Assembly (NCBI GenBank): GCA_000761475.1
Contig: JQNW01000001.1
Coordinates: 186,001 to 250,000, forward strand
Source: Chromohalobacter israelensis
Lineage (GTDB): Bacteria > Pseudomonadota > Gammaproteobacteria > Pseudomonadales > Halomonadaceae
DNA: 64,000 bases
Direction of reading: 5' to 3'
The position numbers and the translations under genes were made by a program. Below, in pieces: positions 1 to 7,878 of the stretch. The notes under the pieces are model-generated. The model had not been told where the DNA came from. It did no database searches and saw only the letters and a list, made by a program, of their open reading frames with translations. Position 1 is the first letter of the stretch, and each line of letters begins with the position of its first letter.

Positions 1-154
1 GCGCCGAGGTACCGAGTCCGATGACCACCATGCCGATCAGCAAGGGCGACAATCCCAGATGACGCGACGTCGCGGCCGCGCCATCGACGAAACGGTCGGC
101 ACTCCATACCAATACCGCCAGCCCGAGAGCGACGGCGATGATCGCCATTAGCAC
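1..154 (-). CDS. Sodium/calcium exchanger-family antiporter, N-terminal part (runs off window start)
   Basis: Only the first ~51 codons are inside the window. The translation begins VLMAIIAVALG, a hydrophobic first membrane helix. It then has WSADRFVDGAAATSRHLG and a second helix ending IGLGTSA. An acidic/Ser-containing loop after helix 1 followed by GLGTSAPE is typical of the alpha-1 repeat of the CaCA cation antiporter family (YrbG type), inner-membrane proteins that exchange Ca2+ for Na+ or H+. The GTG start at 154 is preferred because AAGGAGAT lies about 8 bases upstream. An ATG two codons later is possible. It is transcribed divergently from pqiA. The family call rests on this short segment only. 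Confidence 0.6.
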   Translation of the reverse strand, partial: MLMAIIAVALGLAVLVWSADRFVDGAAATSRHLGLSPLLIGMVVIGLGTSA

Positions 155-523
155 GATAAAATCTCCTTGCAGCTGTATAGGGAATGTGTCGGCGCACGCC
201 GGGGGTTCCTCCCCCGGCACCGCCGACGTCAGGCTACTGACAAACATACGCATGTGAATGTACGCTGTTCGCTGCCTTGACACGCCTGATCGTCGATCCG
301 CGTCGCCACACGCCACTCTAGATACCAGGCATTGAGGCAAAAGCATAGCGGAACGACAACGCTGCGAGTTGCTCAAGTTGCTATAGTAGCGTGAGATCGA
401 TGGTACCGGCGGTAGGCAATCGATCAACACTCGAGTCCCCTTCGGGACTGGTGCGTTTGAGCCAACGGCTCATGCCACCACGCATCACGACCGACACCCT
501 GGAATATCAACGCGAGACTCAGC
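155..523. promoter_or_regulatory. Divergent intergenic region, antiporter / pqiA
   Basis: About 370 bases without a convincing gene. It must hold the promoters of the leftward antiporter gene and the rightward pqiABC operon. A TATAGT at 382-387 could serve as a -10 for pqiA, but no good -35 sits 17 bases upstream, so no promoter is assigned. No hairpin terminator or repeat was noticed. Confidence 0.35.
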
Positions 524-1900
524 TTGGCCGATACGTTTTCGTCACAGACCGCTCATCCAGCTCGCGTGCCGCACGTGGCGACGACACGTCATTCGCGGCG
601 GCGTCTGCGCGCCTGTCACGAATGCGATCTACTGGTGGCATTGCCGGCGCTGAAGCCCGGCCAGAAAGCGGACTGCCCCCGCTGCGAGCACACCCTGGCC
701 GTCCGCCATCACAAGCCCGCCGAGCGCAGCCTGGCCCTGGCCATCGGTGCGCTCATCATGCTGCTGCTGTCGGTAGCGTTCCCTTTCGTCAGCTTCGAGG
801 CCCGTGGCGTCAGCAACCGTATCGAGCTGACCGAGACCGCCTCGACGCTGGTCGGTTTCCATGAGCCGTTGGTGGCAATCTGCGTGCTGCTGACCGTGAT
901 CATTCTGCCTACGGTCTATCTGTGCGGCGTGATGTGGCTCTCGCTGGGTCTGCTGAGCCGGCGATTCCTGCCGCATTCGCGGGGTGTCGCCCGGGCGCTG
1001 AAACACCTCACCCCCTGGATGATGGCCGATGTCTTCGTCATCGCCGCCCTGGTGAGCCTGATCAAGGTAGCGGGCATGGCCGAGGTCAGCCTGGGCCTCT
1101 CTTTCTGGACGTTTTGCGCCTACGCCCTGCTCTTGCTGCTGACGACGCAGTCCCTCGATACCGACTGGATGTGGTTCTCGCTGGCCAGCGAACCCCTGGC
1201 GCCGGCGGGCGCACGCCCGGGTGAGCCGGCATCGCCGCAGGGGTTGAGCGGTTGCGCCACCTGCGGCCTGGTCAATCGTCTCGATGCCAACGGACGCGGG
1301 CACTGCCGACGCTGCGGTGAATCCCTTCACGCTCGCACGCCCCGCAGCCGTCAGCGCACGCTGGCCCTGCTGCTCGCCGCGGTGGTGATGTACATACCGG
1401 CGAATCTGTACCCGATCATGACCACCACGTCGCTGGGCAACAGCTCCCCCTCGACGATCATCAGCGGGGTCATGCTCTTCCTGCAGCATGGTGATATCCC
1501 CATCGCCGTGATCATCTTCACCGCCAGCGTGGTCGTGCCCATCGGCAAGATTCTTGCGCTGGGCTGGCTGTGTTACGCCGTCCGCCACCGGGGCGAACCA
1601 CTGCGCAATGTCACGCGCGTTCGCTTGTATCGCATCACCGAATTCATCGGCCGCTGGTCGATGGTGGATGTCTTCGTGGTCGCCATCCTGGTGGCATTGA
1701 TACGCGCAGGCGAGCTGATGTCGATAGCGCCCGGCCCCGCCGCGCTCTCTTTCGCCTCCGTCGTTGTCCTCACCATGCTGGCCGCGATCAGCTTCGATCC
1801 CCGCATGATCTGGGACGACCTTCCCGAAAAACCGAGGCGACGCGGGATGCCCCGCATCGCCGCCCTCGCTTCACCACGCAAGGAACCCGACGATGCCTGA
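524..1900 (+). CDS. pqiA: Paraquat-inducible protein A, inner-membrane component of the PqiABC lipid-transport system
   Basis: A 458-residue polytopic membrane protein. PqiA is the integral inner-membrane partner of the MCE protein PqiB in an intermembrane phospholipid-transport system. Two copies of a zinc-ribbon plus membrane module are visible: CHECD...CPRCEHTL near residue 32, then helices, and CATCGLV...CRRCGESL near residue 243, then more helices. That is the duplicated PqiA architecture, and the length suits the family (~420-460). The start used is TTG at 524, giving MADTFSSQT. There is no strong ribosome-binding site before it, and GTG codons a little downstream (before the first zinc ribbon) are alternatives. 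The stop overlaps the pqiB start, so the genes are probably translationally coupled. Confidence 0.88.
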   Translation: MADTFSSQTAHPARVPHVATTRHSRRRLRACHECDLLVALPALKPGQKADCPRCEHTLAVRHHKPAERSLALAIGALIMLLLSVAFPFVSFEARGVSNRIELTETASTLVGFHEPLVAICVLLTVIILPTVYLCGVMWLSLGLLSRRFLPHSRGVARALKHLTPWMMADVFVIAALVSLIKVAGMAEVSLGLSFWTFCAYALLLLLTTQSLDTDWMWFSLASEPLAPAGARPGEPASPQGLSGCATCGLVNRLDANGRGHCRRCGESLHARTPRSRQRTLALLLAAVVMYIPANLYPIMTTTSLGNSSPSTIISGVMLFLQHGDIPIAVIIFTASVVVPIGKILALGWLCYAVRHRGEPLRNVTRVRLYRITEFIGRWSMVDVFVVAILVALIRAGELMSIAPGPAALSFASVVVLTMLAAISFDPRMIWDDLPEKPRRRGMPRIAALASPRKEPDDA

Positions 1901-3536
1901 TGCCCCTCTGCGCGCGACGCGCCACCATCGCCGGCGGCTTTCGCCGATCTGGATCGTACCGCTCGTGGCGGTCCTCATCGGCGCATGGATGCTCTACGAC
2001 AATCTCTCAGGGCTCGGCCCCACGATCACCCTGGAGATGAAAAACGCCGAGGGCATCGAGGCCGGCAAGACGTTGATCAAGACGCGCAACGTCGAGGTCG
2101 GCCGCGTCGAGGATGTGACGCTCTCCGAAGACATGTCCCACACCATCATCACGGCCCGCATGAAGCCCGATACCGAACGCATGCTGAATGACGAGGCGCG
2201 TTTCTGGGTCGTCAAGCCGCGTATCGACCGGGAAGGCATCAGCGGTCTGGGCACCGTGCTCTCGGGGGCCTATATCCAACTGCTGCCCGGCAACGGCGAA
2301 AACGACCAGCGTGAATTCGAGGTACTCGACCAACCGCCTGTGGCGCCGCCCGATGCGCCGGGCATTCGCGTCAACCTGGTCAGCCAGGTAGGCAGTTCAC
2401 TGCGCGCCGGCGACCCCATCACCTATCAGGGGTTCACCGTCGGGCGCGTGGAGAACACCGAGTTCGATCCCGAAGAAAAGGAAATGCGCCATCGCCTTTA
2501 CATCCAGTCGCCTTATGACGTTCTGGTCACGGACACCACACGCTTCTGGATCTCGTCGGGTGTCGACGTGCGCCTCGACTCCCAGGGCTTCCGGGTCAAT
2601 GTGGAATCCATGGAATCGCTCATCGGCGGCGGCGTGACCTTCGGCGTGCCGGAGGATGTCGCCATGGGGCATCCCGCCGAATCCGAGGCGACCTACCAAC
2701 TCTTCAGCGACGAGGAAAGCGCGCGTGAAGGGACCTTCGACCGCTACCTCGAATACGTGCTGCTGGTCGACGACACCGTACGTGGCTTGAGCCGAGGCGA
2801 CTCGGTCGAGTACCGCGGCGTGCGCGTGGGGACCGTGGAAGCCGTGCCCTGGCGCTTCTCTGCTCCCCAGCCGGATACGCTGAACCGTTTCGCGATTCCG
2901 GTTCTGATTCGCATCGAGCCACAGCGCTTCGACGACGCCATGGCGAATTTCGACGCCGAGGACTGGCGCGCCCGCCTCGAACGCATGTTCGAGCACGGCC
3001 TGCGCGCCACGCTCAAGGCCGGCAACCTGCTCACCGGCGCGCTGTTCGTCGACCTCAACTTCCGCGACGACCCCGAGCCCTACGAAGCGCTCACCTTCGA
3101 GGGCAAGACGGTGTTCCCGACGACGTCGGGCGGCTTCGCGCAAATCGAGCAGAAAGTCTCTAACTTGCTCGACAAGCTCAACGAGCTCGAGGTAGAGCCG
3201 ATCCTCACCTCGCTGAACGATACCTTGACGACGACACGCGCCACGATGCGCAAGGTCAACGACATCGCCAACTCCGTGGATACCTTGCTGAACGACCCGG
3301 CGACCCGCGAGCTGCCGCAGAACCTCAATGAGACGCTGCGCCAGACCCGCGATACGCTGCAGGGCTTCTCGCCCGACTCGCAGGGCTACCGTGAACTCAA
3401 CGACACGCTCTCGCGGCTCGAGTCGCTGATGCGCGACCTGCAGCCCGTGGTGCGCACGCTCAGCGAGAAACCCAACGCCTTGATCTTCGACCGTGAAGAG
3501 ACACGAGATCCACTACCGAGGGCCCCAAGCCAATGA
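1893..3536 (+). CDS. pqiB: MCE-domain protein PqiB, periplasm-spanning lipid-transport subunit
   Basis: 547 residues: a short cytoplasmic N-terminus rich in Arg/His, one membrane anchor (IWIVPLVAVLIGAWML, about residues 19-34), then three successive MCE-type beta-barrel segments (starting near GPTITLEM, GIRVNLVS and about residue 290), and a long helical C-terminal tail. In Escherichia, PqiB hexamers form a tube that bridges the periplasm and carries phospholipids between membranes. It overlaps pqiA by 8 bases and pqiC by 4 bases, and is preceded by AAGGAA. All three partners are present and intact. Confidence 0.92.
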   Translation: MPDAPLRATRHHRRRLSPIWIVPLVAVLIGAWMLYDNLSGLGPTITLEMKNAEGIEAGKTLIKTRNVEVGRVEDVTLSEDMSHTIITARMKPDTERMLNDEARFWVVKPRIDREGISGLGTVLSGAYIQLLPGNGENDQREFEVLDQPPVAPPDAPGIRVNLVSQVGSSLRAGDPITYQGFTVGRVENTEFDPEEKEMRHRLYIQSPYDVLVTDTTRFWISSGVDVRLDSQGFRVNVESMESLIGGGVTFGVPEDVAMGHPAESEATYQLFSDEESAREGTFDRYLEYVLLVDDTVRGLSRGDSVEYRGVRVGTVEAVPWRFSAPQPDTLNRFAIPVLIRIEPQRFDDAMANFDAEDWRARLERMFEHGLRATLKAGNLLTGALFVDLNFRDDPEPYEALTFEGKTVFPTTSGGFAQIEQKVSNLLDKLNELEVEPILTSLNDTLTTTRATMRKVNDIANSVDTLLNDPATRELPQNLNETLRQTRDTLQGFSPDSQGYRELNDTLSRLESLMRDLQPVVRTLSEKPNALIFDREETRDPLPRAPSQ

Positions 3537-4198
3537 CCATCGCCGCCTTCGAAACACCCCGTCGATTGGCGCAGCGTGCTCGGCACGCTGCGCTGCTGGG
3601 CGCCGGCGCACTGGCGCTCTCTCTCGCCGGTTGCGCCACGCAGGGCACCGAGGACACCCGTTACACACTGCCCGACGATCCATTGTCCGACGACAGGGCC
3701 GCTGCCGAGGCCGTCGGCGACTTCGACGGCAGCGTATGGCTTTCCCCCCTGTCCCTGACGAGTTATCTCGACGATCAGGGCATCGTCATGCAGCTGGACG
3801 ACATTCGCATCCACCAGGCACGTCACCATCTCTGGGCCGAGCCGCTGGACAGTCAACTCATGCGGCAGTTGCGCGAACGCCTGAGCGCCGCCTTGCCCGA
3901 GGCGGATATCCTGCGTCGCGGGCAGACCGCACAGGCGGCGTCGCCGGCCCTGCATGTCGACCTCAGGGTGGAACGCTTCCAGGGGCGTGATGACGGCATG
4001 GCCGTGGTCGGCGGAGACTGGCGCATACGCGATGCACAGGATCGCACGCTGTCACGCGAGAGCTTCGCGATCGAGCGCCCGCTCGACAGCGACGGCTACC
4101 CCGCGCTGGTCCGCGCCCTCGGTGGCGCCTGGGACACGCTCGGCGAGCGCCTGGCCGAGGCGCTGACGGAAGCCGGTACGCGTGCGACGAGCGACTGA
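3533..4198 (+). CDS. pqiC: PqiC-type outer-membrane lipoprotein
   Basis: 221 residues. An Arg-rich N-region and hydrophobic stretch end in a lipobox, LAGC, at about residues 31-34, so the mature protein should be lipidated on Cys and anchored at the outer membrane. The mature part begins with a YTLPDD-like segment, typical of the PqiC/YmbA (ABC-type transport auxiliary, DUF330) family. It is the last gene of pqiABC and overlaps pqiB by ATGA. In this family it docks the PqiB tube to the outer membrane. Assignment comes from lipobox, size and operon position. Confidence 0.88.
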   Translation: MTIAAFETPRRLAQRARHAALLGAGALALSLAGCATQGTEDTRYTLPDDPLSDDRAAAEAVGDFDGSVWLSPLSLTSYLDDQGIVMQLDDIRIHQARHHLWAEPLDSQLMRQLRERLSAALPEADILRRGQTAQAASPALHVDLRVERFQGRDDGMAVVGGDWRIRDAQDRTLSRESFAIERPLDSDGYPALVRALGGAWDTLGERLAEALTEAGTRATSD

Positions 4199-4242
4199 TG
4201 CCGCATGACGCTTGAGTGGTTATAAGCAGGGTATCGTTTATA

Positions 4243-4269
4243 GCGGGATGATCCTTGTACTCATCCCGC
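4243..4269 (+). terminator. Hairpin after pqiABC
   Basis: A perfect 9-bp stem, GCGGGATGA / TCATCCCGC, with a 9-base loop, lies 45 bases after the pqiC stop. No T-run follows, so it may be a Rho-dependent pause site or only protect the mRNA end. Confidence 0.45.
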
Positions 4270-4321
4270 CAGGCCCCCATTATCCCATCCGCCATGTTCC
4301 AACCACGAGACATTTCCCCTC

Positions 4322-6046
4322 ATGTGCCGCTCACGGATGCCGGAAGCCGAAGCCCAGGAAGCCGAGCGCGTCGCCGCGCTGCATCGGCTCGGCATCTACG
4401 AAACGTCCTGCGATCCGGAGCTGAACCGGCTCATGACCATGATCGGGGAACTCTTCGACGTTCCCTGCGCCATGATCAATCTCGTCGACCGGGAACGGAC
4501 CTGGTGCCTGGCGAGTTCCAGCGACCTCGCCGCGCCGCCGCGTCGCGAGGATTCGCTCTGTGCCTTCACGGTGGATCATGATACGGCGTTGTTCATCGAG
4601 GACATGCGCGATGCCGATGGGTTTCGCGAACACCCACTAGTGAGGGAGGCACCTTTCATCCGCGCCTTCGCCGGCGAAAGAATCCTGTCGTTGAGCGGCC
4701 ATCTGCTGGGCACGCTGTGCCTGGTCGATATCCGCCCACGGGTTTTCGACGCCGAGAGCCGGCAACGCCTGGCCGACCTGGCCAAGCTCGTCTCGCTGCG
4801 TCTCAACCAGCGCCTGATCGACGAGCAGCGCCACACCGCCGATGTGATGATCGCTCAGCAGACGCAACTGCTCGACCATCTACCGGACGGGATCGTGCTG
4901 CTCGACGACCGCCGCGTCGTGCATTACGCCAACGCCGTCGCCCAGCGCCTGCTGGGCGACGTCTCTCACGACGTCAAGGGCTGTCCCTTCGACACCCTCG
5001 TCGCACAGCCCGAAGGGCACGATTTCGCCACGGCGTCACGTACCGGCTTGCCGCTCGAGATTCATGCGCTGCCCGTGTTTCAGGGCTTTGAAGCCTTGCA
5101 ACTCGGCGACCGCGCCTCGCTCGTGAGCACGCACCAAGCGCTGCAGCGCTTGCGCAGTCTGGTGGACGCCTGGCCCGACGGTGTGCTGATCTGCGATTTC
5201 GACAGTCTGAGCATCGTGGAATGGAACACCGCCGCACGTCATTTGCTCGGCACACAGACGTCAGCGCTCGAAGGCACCCGTCTTCCCCAGTGGTTCCTGT
5301 CGGGCGACCGGCGCACGCTGCAGCGGCGCATGCGCACGGAGCTCGATGAAGGCGGCGGCACCCTGCGCCATAACGCTACGCTGCACAACGACACCCCGGT
5401 GGAGGTCACGCTGGTGCCGATGCAGGACGCCAGCGAGACATCGTTGATCGTCGTCCTGCGCGATCGCAGCCCCTACATCCAGCATCTGCGCACGGTCAAA
5501 CGCAAGCTCGCCAAGGCCGAGGAAATGATCAGCCAGGATGCCCTGACCGGCCTGCTCAACCGCTTCGGTTTCAAGCAGGCCATCGACGCGTTCATGGTCG
5601 AGGCCGAGCGCGGCGTCCCCTTCGCGCTGCTCATCGCCGATATCGACCATTTCAAGGATATCAACGATACCTATGGCCACCAGCTAGGCGACGAGGCGCT
5701 CAAGATCGTCGCCAGCCGGCTTGCCGAGCAGCTTCGTGATGGCGATGCCGTGGCACGTTATGGCGGCGAGGAATTCTGCATGCTGATGACGGTTCCCGAG
5801 GACCGGGTCGTGGAAGTGGCCGAGCGAATCCGGCGGACCGTCGCCGCCACGCCCGTGACACTCGATGACGGCAAGGAACTCGCGCTCACGATCAGTATCG
5901 GCGCGACGTACCATACCCCCGGCCTGGACGAGGACAGCATGTTCGAACGCGCCGACGAAGCGCTCTATGAAGCCAAGGAGTACGGACGCAACCGTACCGT
6001 CATGCTAAACGCCGCAACGCCCAGGGCGCGTGACGAAGAAGAGTGA
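4322..6046 (+). CDS. Diguanylate cyclase with GAF and two PAS-like sensor domains
   Basis: 574 residues that should synthesise cyclic-di-GMP from two GTP. Domain order: GAF (about 15-165, starting LHRLGIYET), a PAS-like segment (about 180-265, LPDGIVLLDD), a second PAS-like segment (about 275-385, WPDGVLICD), then GGDEF (about 405-565). The catalytic loop is GGEEF at 481-485. An RDGD I-site lies at 472-475, the correct distance upstream, so the enzyme should be active and product-inhibited. No membrane helix is seen, so it is a cytoplasmic sensor. The start at 4322 lacks a clear ribosome-binding site, and the in-frame ATG at 4337 is an alternative. It is convergent with fliA, and c-di-GMP commonly opposes motility, but no specific partner can be read from sequence. 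Confidence 0.9.
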   Translation: MCRSRMPEAEAQEAERVAALHRLGIYETSCDPELNRLMTMIGELFDVPCAMINLVDRERTWCLASSSDLAAPPRREDSLCAFTVDHDTALFIEDMRDADGFREHPLVREAPFIRAFAGERILSLSGHLLGTLCLVDIRPRVFDAESRQRLADLAKLVSLRLNQRLIDEQRHTADVMIAQQTQLLDHLPDGIVLLDDRRVVHYANAVAQRLLGDVSHDVKGCPFDTLVAQPEGHDFATASRTGLPLEIHALPVFQGFEALQLGDRASLVSTHQALQRLRSLVDAWPDGVLICDFDSLSIVEWNTAARHLLGTQTSALEGTRLPQWFLSGDRRTLQRRMRTELDEGGGTLRHNATLHNDTPVEVTLVPMQDASETSLIVVLRDRSPYIQHLRTVKRKLAKAEEMISQDALTGLLNRFGFKQAIDAFMVEAERGVPFALLIADIDHFKDINDTYGHQLGDEALKIVASRLAEQLRDGDAVARYGGEEFCMLMTVPEDRVVEVAERIRRTVAATPVTLDDGKELALTISIGATYHTPGLDEDSMFERADEALYEAKEYGRNRTVMLNAATPRARDEEE

Positions 6047-6088
6047 CGACGAAAGGGTGACGACAGCCAGCGCCTTGCGGTAGAAAAG

Positions 6089-6115
6089 CTCCGGCGCCGA
6101 ATCGGTGACCCGGAG
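6089..6115 (-). terminator. Probable terminator of fliA
   Basis: CTCCGG / CCGGAG outer stem with a CGCC/GGTG inner stem, followed on the minus strand by CTTTTC. It sits just past the fliA stop and between convergent genes. Confidence 0.5.
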
Positions 6116-6124
6116 GCGATGCCA

Positions 6125-6823
6125 CTAGGCCGCCAGCCGGGCACGCAGCCTGGCGACCGCCTGGCTATGCAACTGACACACCCGCGACTCGCTGACGCCC
6201 AGCACGGCGCCGATTTCCTTGAGGTTGAGCTCTTCCTGGTAATAAAGGCCCAGCAAGAGCTTTTCGCGCTCGGGCAGGTGCTCGATGGCCGCGACGAGAT
6301 GCGTGCGGGCATCGCCTTGCAGCAAGGCATCGTGAGGCGTGGCCGGCGCCGTGTCGCCACCGGGGGGCTCGCCCAGTTCGGACACCACATCGTCGAATCC
6401 CAGCAGATAGCCGTTGTTGGCATCCAGCAGCAACTGGTGATACTCCTCCACGCTCATCCCCAGCGCGTTGGCGATCTCGCGCTCGTCCGGGGCGCGCCCC
6501 AGGGTCTGCTCGAGCTTGTGCACCGCCTGATCCAGGGCACGCGCGCTGCGCCGCACGCTGCGCGGCATCCAGTCACGGCTGCGCAGCTCATCGATCATCG
6601 CGCCACGCACACGCTGATTGGCAAAGGTGGAAAAGCTCGCCCCTTGCGTGGCATCGAAACGCTCCAGCGCATCGAGCAAGCCCACCATTCCGGCTTGAAT
6701 CAGGTCATCGAGTTCGACACTGGCCGGCAGACGCACCTGTAGCGCCAACGCATGACGCCTGACCAGCGGCATGTATTGCTCGAGCAGTGCATGTTGGTCG
6801 ATTTTGCCCTGTGCCGTATACAT
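6125..6823 (-). CDS. fliA: Flagellar sigma factor sigma-28 (FliA)
   Basis: 232 residues. The protein directs RNA polymerase to late (class III) flagellar and chemotaxis promoters. Region 2 is recognised by LPASVELDDLIQAG and the following GLLDALERFD. Region 3 has GRAPDEREIA. Region 4 is a helix-turn-helix, LKEIGAVLGVSESRVCQ. Length and layout match FliA. ATG at 6823 has GAGG 8 bases upstream; a GTG one codon earlier (6826) is the alternative. It is the last gene of the flhB-flhA-flhF-flhE block rather than beside fliC as in Escherichia. Sigma-28-like sites are visible before fliD and motA in this window. Confidence 0.95.
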   Translation of the reverse strand: MYTAQGKIDQHALLEQYMPLVRRHALALQVRLPASVELDDLIQAGMVGLLDALERFDATQGASFSTFANQRVRGAMIDELRSRDWMPRSVRRSARALDQAVHKLEQTLGRAPDEREIANALGMSVEEYHQLLLDANNGYLLGFDDVVSELGEPPGGDTAPATPHDALLQGDARTHLVAAIEHLPEREKLLLGLYYQEELNLKEIGAVLGVSESRVCQLHSQAVARLRARLAA

Positions 6824-6962
6824 CACTTTCGCCTCGGATGTTCGGATCGGCGCGTAGCGCGACGCTCCCGCATGCCATTATTGAGGTTACGGACCACCCC
6901 ACAAGGCGGGAATAACCACCGCTTGAGGGGCCTTTTCCCGATTTTGCCCTGCTCGCCCGGGC

Positions 6963-7430
6963 TCAGCGGTAGTTCACGATCAACTGCACCCGGCCAATCC
7001 GGATGCTCGAAGATGCCGTTTCATCACGTCGGAAACGCAGCACGAACGGCACATCGGCCGGCAGCCCTTCGAAACGCCGGGTACCGCCACGCCCCGACGC
7101 CAGCGCCACGCAACGCCGGGGGTGGCAGAGCCAGGCACGTACCGCTTGCCGGTCGGCGGACACTTCATAGCGCCAGGAGACCCGGGTGATGCGTCCTCCG
7201 GCGACGTTCTCCGGCGCCGGGGAACGCAATTCGGCGGTGGATTCCGAACGCCCCGGCGTCGTCAGCAACGGGCCACGCGGCAGAGTCACCGCCCAGCTGC
7301 CGGCCTCCGCTGCCAGAGCGGGGGCAGCGTTCATGCCCGGCAACGCCAGCATGCCCATCAGGATAAAGATCGCCATCAAGCGACCGCCGCCATGGCGACA
7401 CCGGGCCCTGGGCGACGTCGACCACGTCAT
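6963..7430 (-). CDS. flhE: Flagellar protein FlhE (periplasmic)
   Basis: 155 residues with an N-terminal export signal: an Arg-rich n-region, hydrophobic core MAIFILMGMLALPG, and likely cleavage after PALA. The mature part carries VSWRYEV, a paired Cys segment (LCHPRRC) and the C-terminal VNYR that marks FlhE. FlhE is a periplasmic protein of enteric flagellar systems that helps prevent proton leakage through the export apparatus. The ATG at 7430 overlaps the stop of the preceding small gene (ATGA), so the two are probably coupled. As in enterics it lies downstream of flhBA, but here flhF and one more gene intervene. Confidence 0.82.
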   Translation of the reverse strand: MTWSTSPRARCRHGGGRLMAIFILMGMLALPGMNAAPALAAEAGSWAVTLPRGPLLTTPGRSESTAELRSPAPENVAGGRITRVSWRYEVSADRQAVRAWLCHPRRCVALASGRGGTRRFEGLPADVPFVLRFRRDETASSSIRIGRVQLIVNYR

Positions 7431-7870
7431 CTCGTGCCACCGGACTCGGTCATGGGCAAGGTCTGGGCCAGCCAGTCGGCCGGGTCGATGAACAGCTTGA
7501 TTCCCAGAAAACGCCGTGCCGCGTCCACCAGGTTATCCAGCGGCATGTCCTGGGAGGCCGCCGGGTCGCGGATGATCAACAGGGGGGGCAGACGCTCGCG
7601 CTGGGACCATTGCTTGAGGTCGCGATAAGCGCCCTGCAATCCTTCCGCCCCGGGCGCCACGCCGATCCCCCAGTACGGAGAGGAACGTTGCGCCGATGAC
7701 ACCTCGCCCAGCGCGAGGGGGAGCGTCTCCCAGGCCAGGCCACTGAGTGCCGAAAGACGTTCGCAGGTGGCATTCACCGCCTGGGGCGTGGGTCGCCCGA
7801 TGGTCACCAGGCTGGCCTTGTCGCGACGTTGACTGGCGTAGGCGCGCAGGCCCGCTGCTTGATCGTTCAT
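7427..7870 (-). CDS. Small protein with FlhG-type DQAxxLR motif, candidate FlhF activator (not recognised as a named family)
   Basis: 147 residues from the ATG at 7870, which has GAGGA about 5 bases upstream. An earlier GTG at 7882 overlaps the flhF stop. The N-terminus reads MNDQAAGLRAYA. DQAxxLR is the activator motif at the N-terminus of FlhG/FleN, the MinD-like ATPase that stimulates the FlhF GTPase (family knowledge). The remainder shows no Walker A or KGGxGK loop and is about half the length of FlhG. It has LVTIGRPTPQAVN where the P-loop strand might once have been. No signal peptide or membrane helix is seen. It sits directly after flhF and overlaps flhE. I infer a stand-alone or degenerated FlhG that acts on FlhF. 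The gene is real by position and coding character; the function is unproven. Confidence 0.7.
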   Translation of the reverse strand: MNDQAAGLRAYASQRRDKASLVTIGRPTPQAVNATCERLSALSGLAWETLPLALGEVSSAQRSSPYWGIGVAPGAEGLQGAYRDLKQWSQRERLPPLLIIRDPAASQDMPLDNLVDAARRFLGIKLFIDPADWLAQTLPMTESGGTR

Positions 7871-7878
7871 CGCCGTCC

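Noticed and set aside
391-864. 157-codon frame overlapping the pqiA start
   Set aside because: Most of it lies over pqiA in another frame, with no homology features, and the pqiA frame has clear zinc ribbons and membrane helices.
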